A stretch of DNA of 64,000 bases from Sipunculus nudus (GCA_026874595.1 CM049306.1:85772142-85836141); one strand, 5' to 3'. Counted from the stretch's first letter, positions 1-12,283 are shown. Notes: generated by a model from the letters alone, not told the origin. Numbers and translations are program-made.

Positions 1-99
1 AAAAGAGCTTAGCTTTAACAAGTTTTGTGTTAAGTGATAAAATTTCTTTCCTGATTATTTACAAAATGCATTATGTTTGGGCCCATAACTTTTTTAAAT

Positions 100-490
100 T
101 ATATAATACAGACCTAATTTCTGGCATATACATAGGAATTATATAGAGGTTTATTTATAGGAAATATGACGAAAAACAGATGAGTGGTTTTGATATTAGG
201 CAGTCCTGAAGTGAGAAAATAGGTTTTTAATAAAAAATTGAGGTTTTTCCTTAATTTCTCAAAGGAATGAAGTCGCAAAGACCCAGTTTTCGGCTTGGTA
301 GGAGATCTTGGGGACATCTAACATTATGCTGAATTTTGGATTCCTAGGTCTTACGGTTTCAAAACGTGCCACATCTACGGACGGACGGACGGACGGACGG
401 ACGGACGGACGGACAGACGGACGGACGACGGACAATGGACCACGACTATAGCTCAGATGACTTATAGTCAGCTGAGCTAAAAAAAAAAAA
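100..490 (+). repeat. Dispersed repeat, GACG tract plus hairpin tail (copy 1)
   Basis: A degenerate body (CCTAATTTCTGG...CCTAGGTCTTACGG) leads into a (GGAC)n tract at 376-433. It ends in a hairpin at 449-479 with stems TAGCTCAG/CTGAGCTA and TGACT/AGTCA, followed by poly(A). The same order occurs at 3060-3140 and 18840-18980, defining a family with a fixed 3' end. Such ends resemble non-autonomous Helitron-type elements; the class is inferred. Confidence 0.7.
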
Positions 491-789
491 GAGTAAAATT
501 AGCCTCAATTTCTCATTTTTTTTATCACAAACTCAATAAAGATGTGCTTTGCACACCACCATTGTGTATATATATTGACACTTATTTCCAACAGTCAGAA
601 ACAAACATGATGCACATCCCCCTGCATGAAGGTCAGGTCAATTTCCACATATTACACGACACATGCTGGACATCTGCACACAAGAAATTGCTAAATATCC
701 CATTTTTTATTCTAATTCTGCTGTTAAAGCAGGAGAGAAATAGTATATATCGAAATTCTTTCACTAAAAAAAAGGGGGAAAATATGAGC

Positions 790-870
790 GCTGCTTAAAA
801 CAAGTGATCCATGGGTCATGACGCTCAGCTGCCAAGCATGACCTGCGACATCATGGGCAGAGATTCACAA
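790..870 (+). repeat. Short dispersed repeat, pair with 11923-11975
   Basis: ACAAGTGATCCATGGGTCAT and the following GACGCTCAGCTG recur with few changes at 11923-11975; both are followed by a variant of GGCAGAGATTC/GGGAAGAGATTC. Origin unknown. Confidence 0.5.
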
Positions 871-1299
871 CTTCCAGTCAATTTGCCAATTTGTTGAATT
901 TTTTTACGACAACAGAAATATATATCACCTATGTCTGGTTAAAACACAGTGAATTGATGGTCTGAGGAAAATGTATGATTGTTAAGGTACCCAGAACTAT
1001 TCCCATAGCTTACTTGATACCTGTCAGTCTCAAAAGGAACACCACAAAGGGCGAATATAAGATCAAAATATATAGCAAAAAATCAAGGAAATCCATGCAA
1101 GAATTATTGAGAAACAGGTGCTTCTGTATGAATTTTTATTAAATACAAGCCAACTGTACTGCACTTTCATATATGATGATAATATTTATTAAGAAATATT
1201 TGACCCAATCCTTTGCAAGATTACATTAATATTTATCCGACTGCCTTCACTTTAACAGTTCTTGAGATAATATGATCAAAAGGAAGTTAAAGATGGTTA

Positions 1300-1500
1300 C
1301 CTGGTGGCCATTTTGGACTTCTGACAGGTCTGAAATCAGATAACAACCATTCTCTAAATCGGACCAAAAATTGAAGGAAAATTACTGAAACTGCACTGAA
1401 AAAAGGATTTCTAAGGTGACTAACTGGCAGACAAAATGGATTTCTGACAAGTCTGACATTTGATATCACACATCCTCCAATAAGAGACCAAACTTGGGGC
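1300..1500. repeat. Two diverged tandem copies, ~120-bp period
   Basis: TTGGACTTCTGACAGGTCTG at about 1313 and TGGATTTCTGACAAGTCTG at about 1437 begin related blocks, continuing with similar CCATTCTCTAA/CATCCTCCAAT and GGACCAAA/GAGACCAAA. The long minus-strand open frame across it is a by-product of the repeat. Confidence 0.45.
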
Positions 1501-1556
1501 AAATTCTCCAAATGATGTTACAGTAATGAATGTCCAAAACAATTCAAAAGGCATGT

Positions 1557-1667
1557 TCAGGCGCTCATATCAGATTTATAGATATGCAAATGTAAAAGTG
1601 TAGGTCCAATATTTTTATTATCACTCTGCTTTTCAATGGGGTCAGCAGGGTTGGTAAACTGCAAAAC
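1557..1667 (-). CDS. Possible terminal exon of an unidentified minus-strand gene
   Basis: On the minus strand a strong acceptor (TTTCTTTTCTTTCAG) is followed by 36 codons and a TGA: VLQFTNPADPIEKQSDNKN then IGPTLLHLHIYKSDMSA. The charged, low-complexity-free composition looks like real protein. Minus-strand AATAAA-type signals occur 390-430 bp further on (about 1133-1172 on the plus strand). I do not recognise the protein. It could be the end of a gene starting at the CG-rich block at 10.3-11.05 kb, but the exons in between are not convincingly found. Confidence 0.35.
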   Translation of the reverse strand, partial: VLQFTNPADPIEKQSDNKNIGPTLLHLHIYKSDMSA

Positions 1668-2089
1668 CTGAAAGAAAAGAAATGCAGAAAGCATGACTAT
1701 GAGTCTTGTAATAAAATAAAGCCATCCTAAATCAAGTACACATCCACATATTATGAGAACAAACACTTGCTTTTATATGTGGTGATTTATATAAAAATAT
1801 TCAGATATCTAGAAAACTACGTTTATTGCTATGATTCCATAAAATAAACTGCAAAATGTTCCCATCATCTAATAAATCAGTAGCTAAACCTTAATACTAT
1901 ACTCTCATAGTGTTAATTCCTGGCTGAAGTGTTTTGTTATGCAGTAATGAGGTACTTATCACAAGCCTTATCACTTAATAGCCTGATACAAAAGGGAGTC
2001 ATATGTCACCAGTGTCACTCACAATTACAGCCACACGGTGAGATGTACCAGCTGGAGTGCAAGCTTATATATACAAGAAAAATAGAGAT

Positions 2090-3145
2090 GGTCTACAAAA
2101 TAAGTTGACCTGACCTATGACCTTGGCCTTTTGCCCACATATCAACTGGATTCTTTCTAAATGATGGGTAACTACTAACCAATTACATCTGGCCGGGTGT
2201 AATTACTTGGCAACCAATGAGTGAATAACTTTGACCTGCAACCTTTAACCTCCTGACCAGCTGACCTCAAAATCAATTAGTTATTTCTTCATGCAAAAAG
2301 ACCCATAAATATGAAGTTTGAATCACATTGAGTGATGCATAGATGTGGCATATGTGAAAGACTGAAGGTCTGGGATGAACAGTTTCACTTGAAATATGTT
2401 CACAAGCATTTAGAACAATATTGTGACATTGACCTTTGACCTTTTGAACTCAATATCAATAGGCTTCTTCCCCTATTGGTAGGTAAGCCATATATGACAG
2501 ATGGAAAGTATAGATTGAAAAGTTTGCCTGAAAATGACTCCATGCAAGAAGAGGGTGCTGTGAACTTGACCTTTGACCTCAAAATCAACAGGTCTTTTCC
2601 CCTGTTGGCAGAGAATCGATATCAGTGCTGAAAGGTTTGGAATAAAAGGTCTAGCTTGAAATGTGTCCACAACCTTTTCAAAGAAGTGGATCCTGTGACC
2701 CTGACCTTTGACCTTGTGACCTCAACATCTATAGGATTCTTCTCACACTTAGTAGGTGAGCTATATGTGAAAGATCAAAGAATTGGGATGAAAGGTTTGG
2801 CTAAAAATGCATCCACAGGCTTTTCAAAGAAGTTGGTTCTGTGACCTTGACCTTTGACCCCAAAATAATTATGGTTCTTCCCCTGCTGGTAGGTGAGCTG
2901 TATGTGAAAGATGGAAGGTTTGGGATTAAAATTTTGGCTAAAAGAATTATTTTTGGGGGGTGCAGACACACCCCATAACTTCGAGAATATAGGTCGCAGT
3001 GACCTAATTTCAGGTTTGCAAGGAGATCTTTTTAGAACCTCTAAGACTGCATAGGGTTCATGGCCGGACGGACAGACGGAAGGATGACAGACAAAGACCC
3101 ATTGCTATAGCCCAGGATGACTCTCAGTCAGATGAGCTAAAAAAA
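2090..3145 (+). repeat. Tandem-core element, ~140-bp units, hairpin tail (copy 2)
   Basis: Units carrying TTGACCTTTGACC recur near 2428, 2565, 2700 and 2845, with diverged copies near 2108 and 2231. Each also has a CCCCTRTTGGTAGGTGAGC segment and GGTTTGGGATGAAAAGTTTG. The array ends in a GGACGGACAGACGG tract and the hairpin at 3108-3139, then poly(A). Here the stem has CCCAG opposite ATGAG, so it is less perfect than the other two copies. Confidence 0.65.
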
Positions 3146-3238
3146 AGAGTGAAAAAAGTAATAGGGTCATTTTCAGAAAATCCTAAAAAGGGAGTGATTT
3201 GGCAGGCCTGAGTTCGTTTAGAAATCAACCATTAACAG

Positions 3239-3565
3239 TCAGGCTAGAGTGAATCATAGATTCAGCTAATGGGTGTCACACTGTCACAAATTATGACGAG
3301 TCCATGAAATTCTGCCTCAGTTATAAAATCAGAAAACAAGGGAAGGGGTAACAGTAATACAATGAAGCACTGTTTACCTAGACATCTTAGAGACAGAAGT
3401 TTTTTGTTCAGACAAACAAATGTTCGGACAAACAGTTGTATGTAAATTTATACTAACACTGCTCCATTGTCATGAATCTGGTATTGATGGAGAGCTGAAA
3501 CAGATTTTGCATCTCACACTATTTTCTGAACTTTTAGTCAGTTATATTAAGCCTACTATGCCCTT
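3239..3565 (+). repeat. ~325-bp dispersed repeat, copy A
   Basis: Begins CAGGCTAGAGTGAATCATAG, contains AACAAGGGAAGGGGTAA and ends near CAGTTATATTAAGCCTACTA. The second copy is at 8911-9240 in the same orientation. They differ at many bases, so the duplication is old. No coding content is recognised. Confidence 0.6.
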
Positions 3566-4780
3566 CCTGACATCACACATGTCACACTTGAAGGCTTCAG
3601 GGGAGTCTCTGTAGGTACAAACTGAGCACTCCCATTGGCCTTCATCAAGCTGTTTAGTCCTTTTTGACCTAAAACCGACAGAACTATAGAAAAGTATTCA
3701 ATTTGTATTCAACATTAACAGCTACTGTAGAAAAGTATTCAAATTTTCTTCAACAACTAGAACTCTTATAGTACAGTATTTGTATTATAAAATTAGAGCA
3801 ATTGTAGTAATGTATTCAATTTGTCTCCCAGTTACATTTACTATAGGCAACAGATTTTGCCTCCATTAATCTGAGCATACATGATACATTACGTGATGGG
3901 TTAGAACACTTAAAAAAAACAAATTAATTAAAGAAACTATAGTCCGTCCCAGTTCCCATGTCCGCATGTTTTACCGGTATAATTTTTCATACAAGTGCAG
4001 CAGTGTAAACCTTTTTGGGCCAAAGGCTGCAGGAGCTATTCTGCCGACTACCTGTGTAAAAAATAATGCCTTACCTTGCTTTGATTTTCTATGAGACAAA
4101 TAATCCAAAATTTGACGATCAGGTTACAGAGTTTACAACTTTTTCCTTGCCAGATAACTGATAATAAACAAGCCAGACAAACTGATGACGTCATTCAACT
4201 GAAGGTGATGCACGACCGATCATTGTGAAGTCTTTCTGACGTGACTGTTATCTAACAAACACCACACACTGCCACATAGACATGGAAAGTGTACCATGGA
4301 GGAATATACCTTCCAGCAGTGCCTGTTAGACCCAATCCACGGTCCATAAGCATAAATGACGCAAAAGAGTTGCAATGTAAATACTTTTTATAGGATATAT
4401 ATTAGTACTTTACATAAAATTGGCGGAATATCAGTATATCTACTTTAGGCCAAAGGGAATTTTTAAAGAATAATCTTACAAGAATTATTGCAAAAAAACA
4501 TGCAGACAGGGGTTTTGGGACTGACTCTAATTTTTGTATGAGATATATAATAATTTTAACAATACTAAAAGTACATGCAAGCTGAAATATAAACATCATT
4601 TTCCTTTTATAGAATCAATGCTACTATCATAATAGACAGTAAATACTAAATCCATACAACATTTCAATTGACAACAAAAAGCAAATACACAATAATTCAA
4701 CAACATATACCCTAAATGTCTGGTCACATAGCTGGTATATTAGACGGACATAAGAGAAATATTATCTCAGCTTTACTCTT
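3566..4780. other. Mostly unassigned sequence
   Basis: Nothing is recognised here apart from the short candidate exon at 4011-4051. AT-rich, with several diverged copies of AGAAAAGTATTCAA between 3680 and 3750. Confidence 0.4.
4011..4051 (-). CDS. Possible 41-bp internal exon, minus strand
   Basis: Read on the minus strand, ATTTTTTACACAG is followed by 41 bases encoding VVGRIAPAAFGPK and then AG|GTTTAC. The splice sites are good and the peptide is plausible, but so short an exon cannot be confirmed alone. It may belong with the terminal exon at 1557-1667. A chance match is quite possible. Confidence 0.22.
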
Positions 4781-4789
4781 TTAAGGAAT

Positions 4790-5571
4790 CAGGGTTGGGG
4801 CCAGGTACTTGTACCTGTACCTAGGTACACATTTCAGAGTACCTGTACCTGCCAGTCCTGAGTAGGAAGTACCTTGTACCTGGAACTAAAGTACCTGTAC
4901 CTGGTACAAAGTACTCCAGGTACAGTTTCATATTTCCATTTTTTTTTTGTTTTTTTTTCTTAAGTATTAAATTACCTGTAGTGTAAAATAATCAGCAAGT
5001 CATCAGTGTGATAAACTGCTCATGAATTGAATTGTTATCACACCTCCAGAATGGTCACATTTGTGAAATCAGCTGTAATCACTAATTGAGCAAATCATTT
5101 GATTATACTGTACTTGGTGCACTTAATAACCATTTAGTACACAAATATCATGTTTGTGAAGTATGGTGTCAGAGTAATCACTCTCTTACTGTACTTGGTG
5201 TACTTAATGGACTTTCGGTAGATTTGAATTTCATGTTTGTGAATGTATACGGTGTCATACTCTACTTGGTGCACTTTATGGACTTTTAATACACTTGCAT
5301 GTTTGTGAACATATGGTGCCATACAGTTAATAAGTTCTATTAAAATATACTTTAGCAAATGACTTCAGTATTATTTGATAGAAAAAAGGCATGTTACTAA
5401 CTTGCATATACGTTAATTTATGCCGTACAAATGTTTTTGAAGTGATCCTCAAATAAATGTACCTGCACCTGTACCTAGGTACTCTGTGAAATCAAGTACC
5501 TGTACCTGGCCAATTCACAAGTACCTGTACCTGTATCTAGGTACTTTCACTTGTACCTGGCCCCAACCCTG
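4790..5571. mobile_element. hAT-type MITE with 19-bp inverted ends
   Basis: The left end CAGGGTTGGGGCCAGGTAC is the exact inverse complement of the right end GTACCTGGCCCCAACCCTG. Flanking 8-mers are TAAGGAAT (4782-4789) and AAAGGAAT (5572-5579), a 7/8 match and the 8-bp duplication length of hAT transposons. Both subterminal regions carry repeated GTACCTGTACCTAGGTAC. The centre (about 5090-5320) has three ~75-bp repeats with TGTACTTGGTGCACTTAAT and CATGTTTGTGAA. No transposase is present, so it must have moved in trans. Confidence 0.85.
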
Positions 5572-5579
5572 AAAGGAAT

Positions 5580-6179
5580 ATTACCAGTTATAAATTAAGA
5601 GGAAACACTTTGCAGTCTGGTGGTTTTTTGGTGTGTGCTGGTTTTGAGCCCGGGATAGCACAAGCTTCCTGTTAAAGCCCCCAGGAAATTTCAAGTATTC
5701 AAATGTCACATTAACATAGATAATAATTATTATTAATCAACCTTTGACAAAAAGGAACTATGATGCCTACTGATAACACTTAATGATAATTGCCAGTCAT
5801 TTGCCTTTGGTGTTACAAATAATTCACTGGCCTAAGTATTACATACAAATACTTTGCTCTTTGTATTGTTGATGGTAATATATAATTAGTAACTAAAGCA
5901 ATATTAATTGCTGTAGTTAAGTGTTCAGACTGTTGAATTATGAGTACCTGATTGAATGTCACAATACAAAATATCACAATTCATTTTAAAGCCAGCTATT
6001 TATCTTCCCACCTTGTTTAATTTTATTTGATTTCTTGCTACTCTGCATACACAGTAATGATCTCTAATCAATTCCTTCTAAGATAGATTCTTATAACACT
6101 TCTGTGACAGTGGAATGAGCTTGTTTACCTATAAGCTGTTGGTAAACATGATACATGAGCATACAAGAGCACCATAAAC
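5580..6179. other. Unassigned AT-rich sequence
   Basis: No gene, clear repeat or regulatory structure is recognised in this stretch. Confidence 0.3.
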
Positions 6180-6695
6180 TTGCATAAATACGCCCGTCTT
6201 ATGTCTTGCAACCTCTGACCTCATAAAATATGCATGATATCTGCTGAGGAATTTGACGGAGGTGAGAAACTATTGGTAAATATGTATAATGAGTTTCATG
6301 AAAATCCTTAGGATTTTTGTTAAGTCACCAGGGTGCCTCCAAAGTGCGTTTATCTCTGACCTCATTAAATAGGCGTGGATTTTGCTAAAAATCAAACTTG
6401 GGTGAGATATTTTATTGTTTAATATTGCTGATGAGTTTTAAAAATCCTTCATATTCTTCGTAAGTTACTGGGGCGACAACACAAAGTAGCCTAGTGACCA
6501 GTGACCTTATTAAACATGCATGGATTTTGCCCATTATTGAACTCGGGCAAGATAATCAGTTGATAAGCAGTTATCGTGAGTTTCGTGAAAGTCCAACAAA
6601 AACCCAGTAATTTATCACGGCATCCTAAAAGTAAACACCAGATGGAAAGACAGACAGTGGGTATACCATTATACTCCCTTAAATGACAGGCATAT
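6180..6695 (+). repeat. Three ~145-bp tandem units with palindromic tail
   Basis: TGACCTCATAAAATATGCAT (6213), TGACCTCATTAAATAGGCGT (6357) and TGACCTTATTAAACATGCAT (6502) mark the units; each also has GAGTTTCATGAAAATCC. It ends in GACAGACAGTGGGTATACC and ATTATACTCCC, a partly self-complementary tail. This is another tandem-core element type. Confidence 0.55.
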
Positions 6696-6699
6696 AAAA

Positions 6700-7700
6700 T
6701 CAGAAAAAGCATGTAACAGGAGGGGGTTAGTTGCCATTTTCTTGTAGTTGAAAGGTCAGTAGTTGTTGTCGGTGAGAATGTATGAAGAACCTTTTGTCAC
6801 TTGTATCTCTGATTGTTCTGGTTTGCCCTCTAATGTCGTTGTTAGAAGTGTTCAGGTTATGACTGCAGCCATTTTGTCAGGCCCATTCACATGGTAAAAA
6901 CATATGGAGACAAACAAAACTTTAGAGCCTGTGCAGCATGGGATTAGTGATTTTTTTTACTTAAAATGTTAAGGAATAATCTTTTATTCAATAAAAGTAA
7001 GATATCAGGTCAAAATAAATAAAAAGTATTTGTTTCCAATTTAATTTAGTGCTAAAAAAAATTGGAGTAGGTAGATAGGGAATTTATTTTTTTTTAATAT
7101 TATTTTTTAGATATGAGGTAACATAAAAACAAACTTTTTGTTGATAAGACAATTTTTTTTACTAGATTTTGATGCTGTCACATAGATTCAATTCATAGGT
7201 TTATTCTTATATTGGTTTCCAGATGATAATTCCAGTTGGAAGTTATAAGCTGAATTCAGAATTCACATTGATTTACCATTCACTCTATAAAGAATCCAAA
7301 TTGTTATTGCAATTGTTTTTTTTTTTTTTTGGGGGGGGGGCCAAGGGTAAACTTAAAATGTCATACTCATAGGCAACAAATGATAACAATGATTTGATAA
7401 ACTGGTTTTAAATGCTACATATATATACATAAATACTTGATTATTGAATAACAGTTAACTCGTTTGTAATAAGCATGATAATTAGCATGACTTATAGTGG
7501 ACATTTATTTTAAATACTTCTGCATTTTAGATAAAGTTATAGGGTTACACAAGACAGACATATATGCAAAGCTACTCTAGGACAGGTCTGGTATCAGCTT
7601 AAAACATTTCACACTTCCACCGAAAGAAGGAATAAATTGGCTGGAACATACTCATACTGATCTCTTTTTACAATTTACATCAGTGTACATTTGCTAATTA
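6700..7700. other. Unassigned, with T14G10 run at ~7315
   Basis: AT-rich sequence with a poly(T)-poly(G) run at about 7315-7340. No convincing exon was found. Confidence 0.3.
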
Positions 7701-7707
7701 ACTAACC

Positions 7708-8076
7708 TCTGAGAGAGCCACAGGACCAAAAGAGGCTGACGATCTGGGGACGGCTGAAATCAGAATGACCTTCAGGACATGGCTGATGAGGTATACAGAG
7801 ATATTTATCAAGATAGCATGGCTAAGTTGGTCACTATTGCATCTGAACACAGTGAACAGTCTCTTTCCTATGTCCCTAGACATGGCCTTGGATAACAGAT
7901 CAAAGTATACTATACCTATAATACATAGAGTAGCTAATCATGGTGCATATTCTTTCAGATCTGGTACCTTCTGCCAAAACACTAATTTAACAAATCATTC
8001 AGCTTCTGATACTACAAGTGATATCAGTAATCTTAGAGTTTATATGGAAAAGCTATATTATTCACTTTATACATAA
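7708..8076 (+). pseudogene. Coding-like patch with shifted frames, unidentified
   Basis: On the plus strand one frame reads ERATGPKEADDLGTAEI, then the next frame reads NDLQDMADEVYRDIYQDSMA, KLVTIASEHSEQSLSYVPRH before a stop at 7897. The first frame resumes as NTNLTNHSASDTTSDISNLR up to 8076. The middle peptide is charged and helix-like, which suggests true coding ancestry with a frameshift. An alternative is a 170-bp intron (donor GAG|GTATAC at 7790, acceptor ATTCTTTCAG at 7959). The minus strand is also open, with a donor GAG|GTTAGT at 7707. I cannot name a family. Confidence 0.25.
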
Positions 8077-8149
8077 CATCAGAGGGCACATTTTAGTTTC
8101 AAGACTGTAGTTTATCCTTCGTGTTTTAATAAACTGGCCTTTCAAGTAT

Positions 8150-8322
8150 GAAAAATACTTTTCATAAACATTGCCTCTGTAGATTTTGTATAAAGTAATT
8201 GAAAAATAATTAATTGCTTTTCAAAAGTAATTTAGTTGAATCAGTACTTTCAGAAAATTATGTAATTTATTATTGTAAAGGTAATGATTACTTTTCAAAG
8301 TAGTTGGCCCCAGTCCTGGTTG
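8150..8322 (-). mobile_element. Possible single hAT-like end
   Basis: The minus strand from 8322 reads CAGGACTGGGGCCAACTAC, similar to the hAT inverted end at 4790. It is followed by internal copies of AAAGTAATCATTACC-type words. No partner end was found nearby, so this is probably a remnant. Confidence 0.35.
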
Positions 8323-8910
8323 TTAGGCCTATGAGGTGATGCTATTGTAAAGCAAAAGGTTAGCCAGCTGAATAGTGCAATTATCTGTCCCAAATAGTTT
8401 TACCTAAAAGCCAAAGATTGGCACAAGTGATACCTAATCTCTCTATGGGCTACATGAAGCTCTGGTTATGAAGTGTGAACTGTTGACTGAATTACATAGC
8501 TGCAGCACAGACAACATATATGCATAGCATATTTGCAAAGTTCTAGTTTTTCCCCTCAATAAATGTTTGTCAGACATGTATATGAAAGAGAATATTGCTT
8601 AAATATTGTGATAGATGTTCAATGCAGCACCAAAATCAAATTAAAATTGGTTGTCCAATTTGCAAAATGAAGTATTCATTGTGTATTCACTGAATACAAA
8701 TACATTTTCCATGTATTTGAATGGAAAAACACTTAAAACTTTTAATCTGTGGCTCAAATTGAATTGAAATTGAAGTTTACAGGCTCAGATTTATGAGCAA
8801 AGCTGAACTGATGAACAAACGTTTAGACTCTTTCTCTTTCAAACATTTTCTCGAGTGTCCCTCATTAGAAGTTGCATTTGTCTTGGAATAGTTCACTCTG
8901 CAAATCAGCC

Positions 8911-9240
8911 AGGCTAGAGTCAATCATAGCTACAACTAATGGGTGTCACACACAGTATGGCGATTTGGCCAGTCCATGAACTTCTGTATAATCCTTATCA
9001 TCAAATAAGCAAACAAGGGAAGGGGTAATGGTAATTCAGTGGGGAGCTGTTAATCCGAACGCATTGAGAACAAAGTTTTTGTCCAGATTACTGAATGTTT
9101 GGATAAATAGTCATATGTAAAATACTAACACTCCACTGGCACTGTTATTTATCTGGTATTTATGGAGAGCTGTAACAGATTTTGCATCTCTCACCCTTTT
9201 CTTACCTTTGAGAAAGTCAGTTACATTAAGTCTACTAGCC
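8911..9240 (+). repeat. ~325-bp dispersed repeat, copy B
   Basis: Partner of 3239-3565: it shares CAGGCTAGAGT, ACAAGGGAAGGGGTAATGG, TGGAGAGCTGTAACAGATTT and CAGTTACATTAAGTCTACTA in the same order. Confidence 0.6.
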
Positions 9241-10339
9241 CAGGTCTACTACATATTCACTTGGGCCAGGGTTTTGGGCCACCCCTCTATTCCAAAATCC
9301 TCTATCAACACCTCAAATGAGTGTTTGGTCTCTGACAGACAATGTCTACACAACATATACATATCTAATGTTTATCTAATATGTACAAGAATCTGATTTT
9401 ACACTGGAGCTATCCATGGAACAAAATCCTTCCACTGCCATCAGCTAAATTGTGCTGGGAATATGAAACCTGTATATGTTACTGCTACATCAATATAAGG
9501 AGCACTAAGTTTATAAGACTTTCTGGCCTAGGTATATGGCTCACATCATCTAATTCTGACTTCCATATTTTTCAAGAGGGCCATTGTTGAAAACATCTGG
9601 ATATATGGAAGATAAAGATCTGTCAAATTTCATCAATTATTTTAATACAGTGTAGTTATGATAAAGCACTTATGTAAACAATAACTCAAAGAGCTAATGG
9701 GGTATTATTACCATCAACTTTAAAAATTACCTTCATGAGACCTTATTAAAAATGAAAGCATATAAAATTAGGTGCATTAGTAGGCAGTGGTGTTCCAGCC
9801 AAAAGGGTGCTTGTTTTTGTATATAAATGGGTTACACAAATACAATTGGTCACACAACTGATAATTCACATTTATATCACCCATTCATAAGAAAACCTCT
9901 GATGTGGCCAAGTATCAAGGTCAGTAAACTTAAATTAAGCCATTCATTATTTGGAACAGTTTTCACTATAAATTAATAAAGCAACTTTGTAAGTGGTAAA
10001 ACAATTTAAATTCTCCTAATCAACCAACCCCCCCTTAAAAAAGTTGGAACACTAACAGTGGATACAGAGTGCATAATGAATGAAAGTCTCAGGGTGAACC
10101 AAAGACTTTCTTTGTGTTATTAGTATTAAGGTTTAAGCACATCAGATATTCTATTGGGAAGTCTAACCAGCTACCTTTAAACAGGTGGGCATTTAAATCC
10201 GAGAAACAAAGAGGAACAAAAATTGAAGTCACCACTCTATAATCTGTTTCCTGTTATTCATAACCTTTATCAATTACACACATCCCTCATCCAATTATAG
10301 TATTTTAATGATTATATGATAATATGGACTGCTATTTGA
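9241..10339. other. Unassigned sequence
   Basis: No feature could be supported. Short open frames here lack splice context or family resemblance. Confidence 0.3.
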
Positions 10340-11050
10340 CATTTTGCGTTTCACACGTGCGCCGCTTTTGTTATGCTCGGTTGCTCTCTCTCAACATAAA
10401 ACGTCACAATCTACTCACAGGCATATCGTTTTCCTAGTAGCTTTAACGCATTATTTCCAGAGTGATATTATAAAAGATATTATTTACACAAGATATAGCA
10501 TGTAAGTGTATGGTTTAGCTGACTTGATTTGACTGTATCGGCTTTTACACGAAGTTGTCTCGTTTCGTCGTCTGACAGCACGCACACCACAGCAAAAGCA
10601 GCCACTGCACAACAAAGGAACTGAGAAAACTTGCATGTTTTGGCGGATTATACCACGGTATCGGGGGCGTGTTACCCTACAGATTGGTTCTTTGTATTAT
10701 ATACCTTCTTTTCTCCTCCATGGACACTGACAGAACGCCAGAATCGCCACGGACACGAAAAAATTTCGGCCTCCGTCTCCAAAGGCTGACCTCCAGACAA
10801 CCGGGAATGATGGCGGCGCTTGATCATGTGACTTCCGTGGACCAATGAGAGATATAGACCTTGACCCTATCGTAACATTAGGTGACCCCGCCTACCCTTC
10901 TCATATCTGGAAACAAGGCCGGCGGGAGTTTACAAACATGGGCACGTGGTGCAAACGTATTGTCCTGAGCTCGGTGCAGCCGGAATCTGGGATTTAAACC
11001 AGCCAGCTGAGCGATAACCATGCTATAGATAAGAGCTGATAATTTCACAG
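10340..11050. promoter_or_regulatory. CG-rich block with CCAAT boxes, candidate promoter
   Basis: About 700 bp with many CpGs in otherwise CpG-poor DNA. It contains CCAAT on the plus strand near 10841, its inverse ATTGG near 10683, GATGGCGGC near 10808 (YY1-like) and a CACGTG near 10944. On the minus strand a short reading MEEKRR (from the ATG at about 10722) ends at a possible donor AAG|GTATAT. On the plus strand ATGGGCACGTGG opens a 19-codon reading. Direction is undecided. Confidence 0.35.
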
Positions 11051-11446
11051 CAGATTACAAAATAGTTACATCATATCAGAATTTTACCAAGTACAATTTG
11101 AAGCGCTGCCAAATATAACTAATATTAAGATATAATTCAGTTTATATTATTATTAGATAATGATATATGAATTATTCATATTATATCTTTGTACCTGTTT
11201 TGTGGGATCGTTTGTCATCTTGTTGATCATTGTCGGTGATTTTCTTATTACTAAACCGTTTTAATAAATTAATCGGTCAACGTACACCTGTGGGGGAGAG
11301 TTTCCCCATTTGATTTGACAACCAATACAGGGGGGTCGTTGTAAATTACCTAATAATCCCCGTGATATGATGGTTCCCTCATAGAACCTCCCAAGCCTTG
11401 CCAGCACGCCTAACCAGGCTGTTAACAAGAGCCGATGGAGGTAACA

Positions 11447-11597
<151 letters not shown>

Positions 11598-11922
11598 GGA
11601 TTTCTTGAGAGTTAGTGCCAACATTTTCATTAAAACTGCACATTAAGTTACAACTTGTATCTAAACTGAGTCAACACAACTGTATTATATGCGTAATATG
11701 TAGGTGTTGTTGCATGTCTTATGCTAAATGCCAAATTTCGTGGTCTGAACCACGTTAGAAGCTGTAACTCTAAACAAGAAAGTACAGTTAAATTAGAATT
11801 GTTTGCGTTACAGGCCTGTATATAGCTAAGGCTTACTCAACCCTAATTGTTGCAATTATTGAAAGATATGATTTATTTGCAAGAACATTGTCTTTACACA
11901 TCTTTAGGTTGATTCGAAAATA

Positions 11923-11975
11923 TACAAGTGACCCATGGGTCATGACGCTCAGCTGACTGGGAAGAGATTCGCAAA
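11923..11975 (+). repeat. Short dispersed repeat, partner of 790-870
   Basis: ACAAGTGACCCATGGGTCAT followed by GACGCTCAGCTGACTGGG, matching the copy near 800. The rest of 11600-12280 shows nothing recognisable. Confidence 0.5.
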
Positions 11976-12283
11976 TGGAAATTTTATCATCAGAATGGTA
12001 GTATATACCCATTCAACTGAAGCATCAAACAGATTAACCAACAGGCCAAGATTTAGTCTGTATTTATATATCTCAAAAATAGAGAAAAAATCTGTAAACT
12101 TTAAAAACAAGGCCTACAGGTCTAATGCGAACCTGTGCAAAGTTTGGAAGTATGAATGGAGGTTTATTTTTAAAATTTAATATTGATCCTTTAAGTCCTG
12201 CATATCTACCTTAGTCTATATGATTTCAGCAAAATGGACATTTCAGACCTGCAGGTTTCAGACTAGGACATTTTAAAACTAGA

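Noticed and set aside
7765-8076. A 103-codon intact gene on the plus strand
   Set aside because: The middle third reads more like protein in a different frame and no family is recognised, so an intact gene call is not justified.
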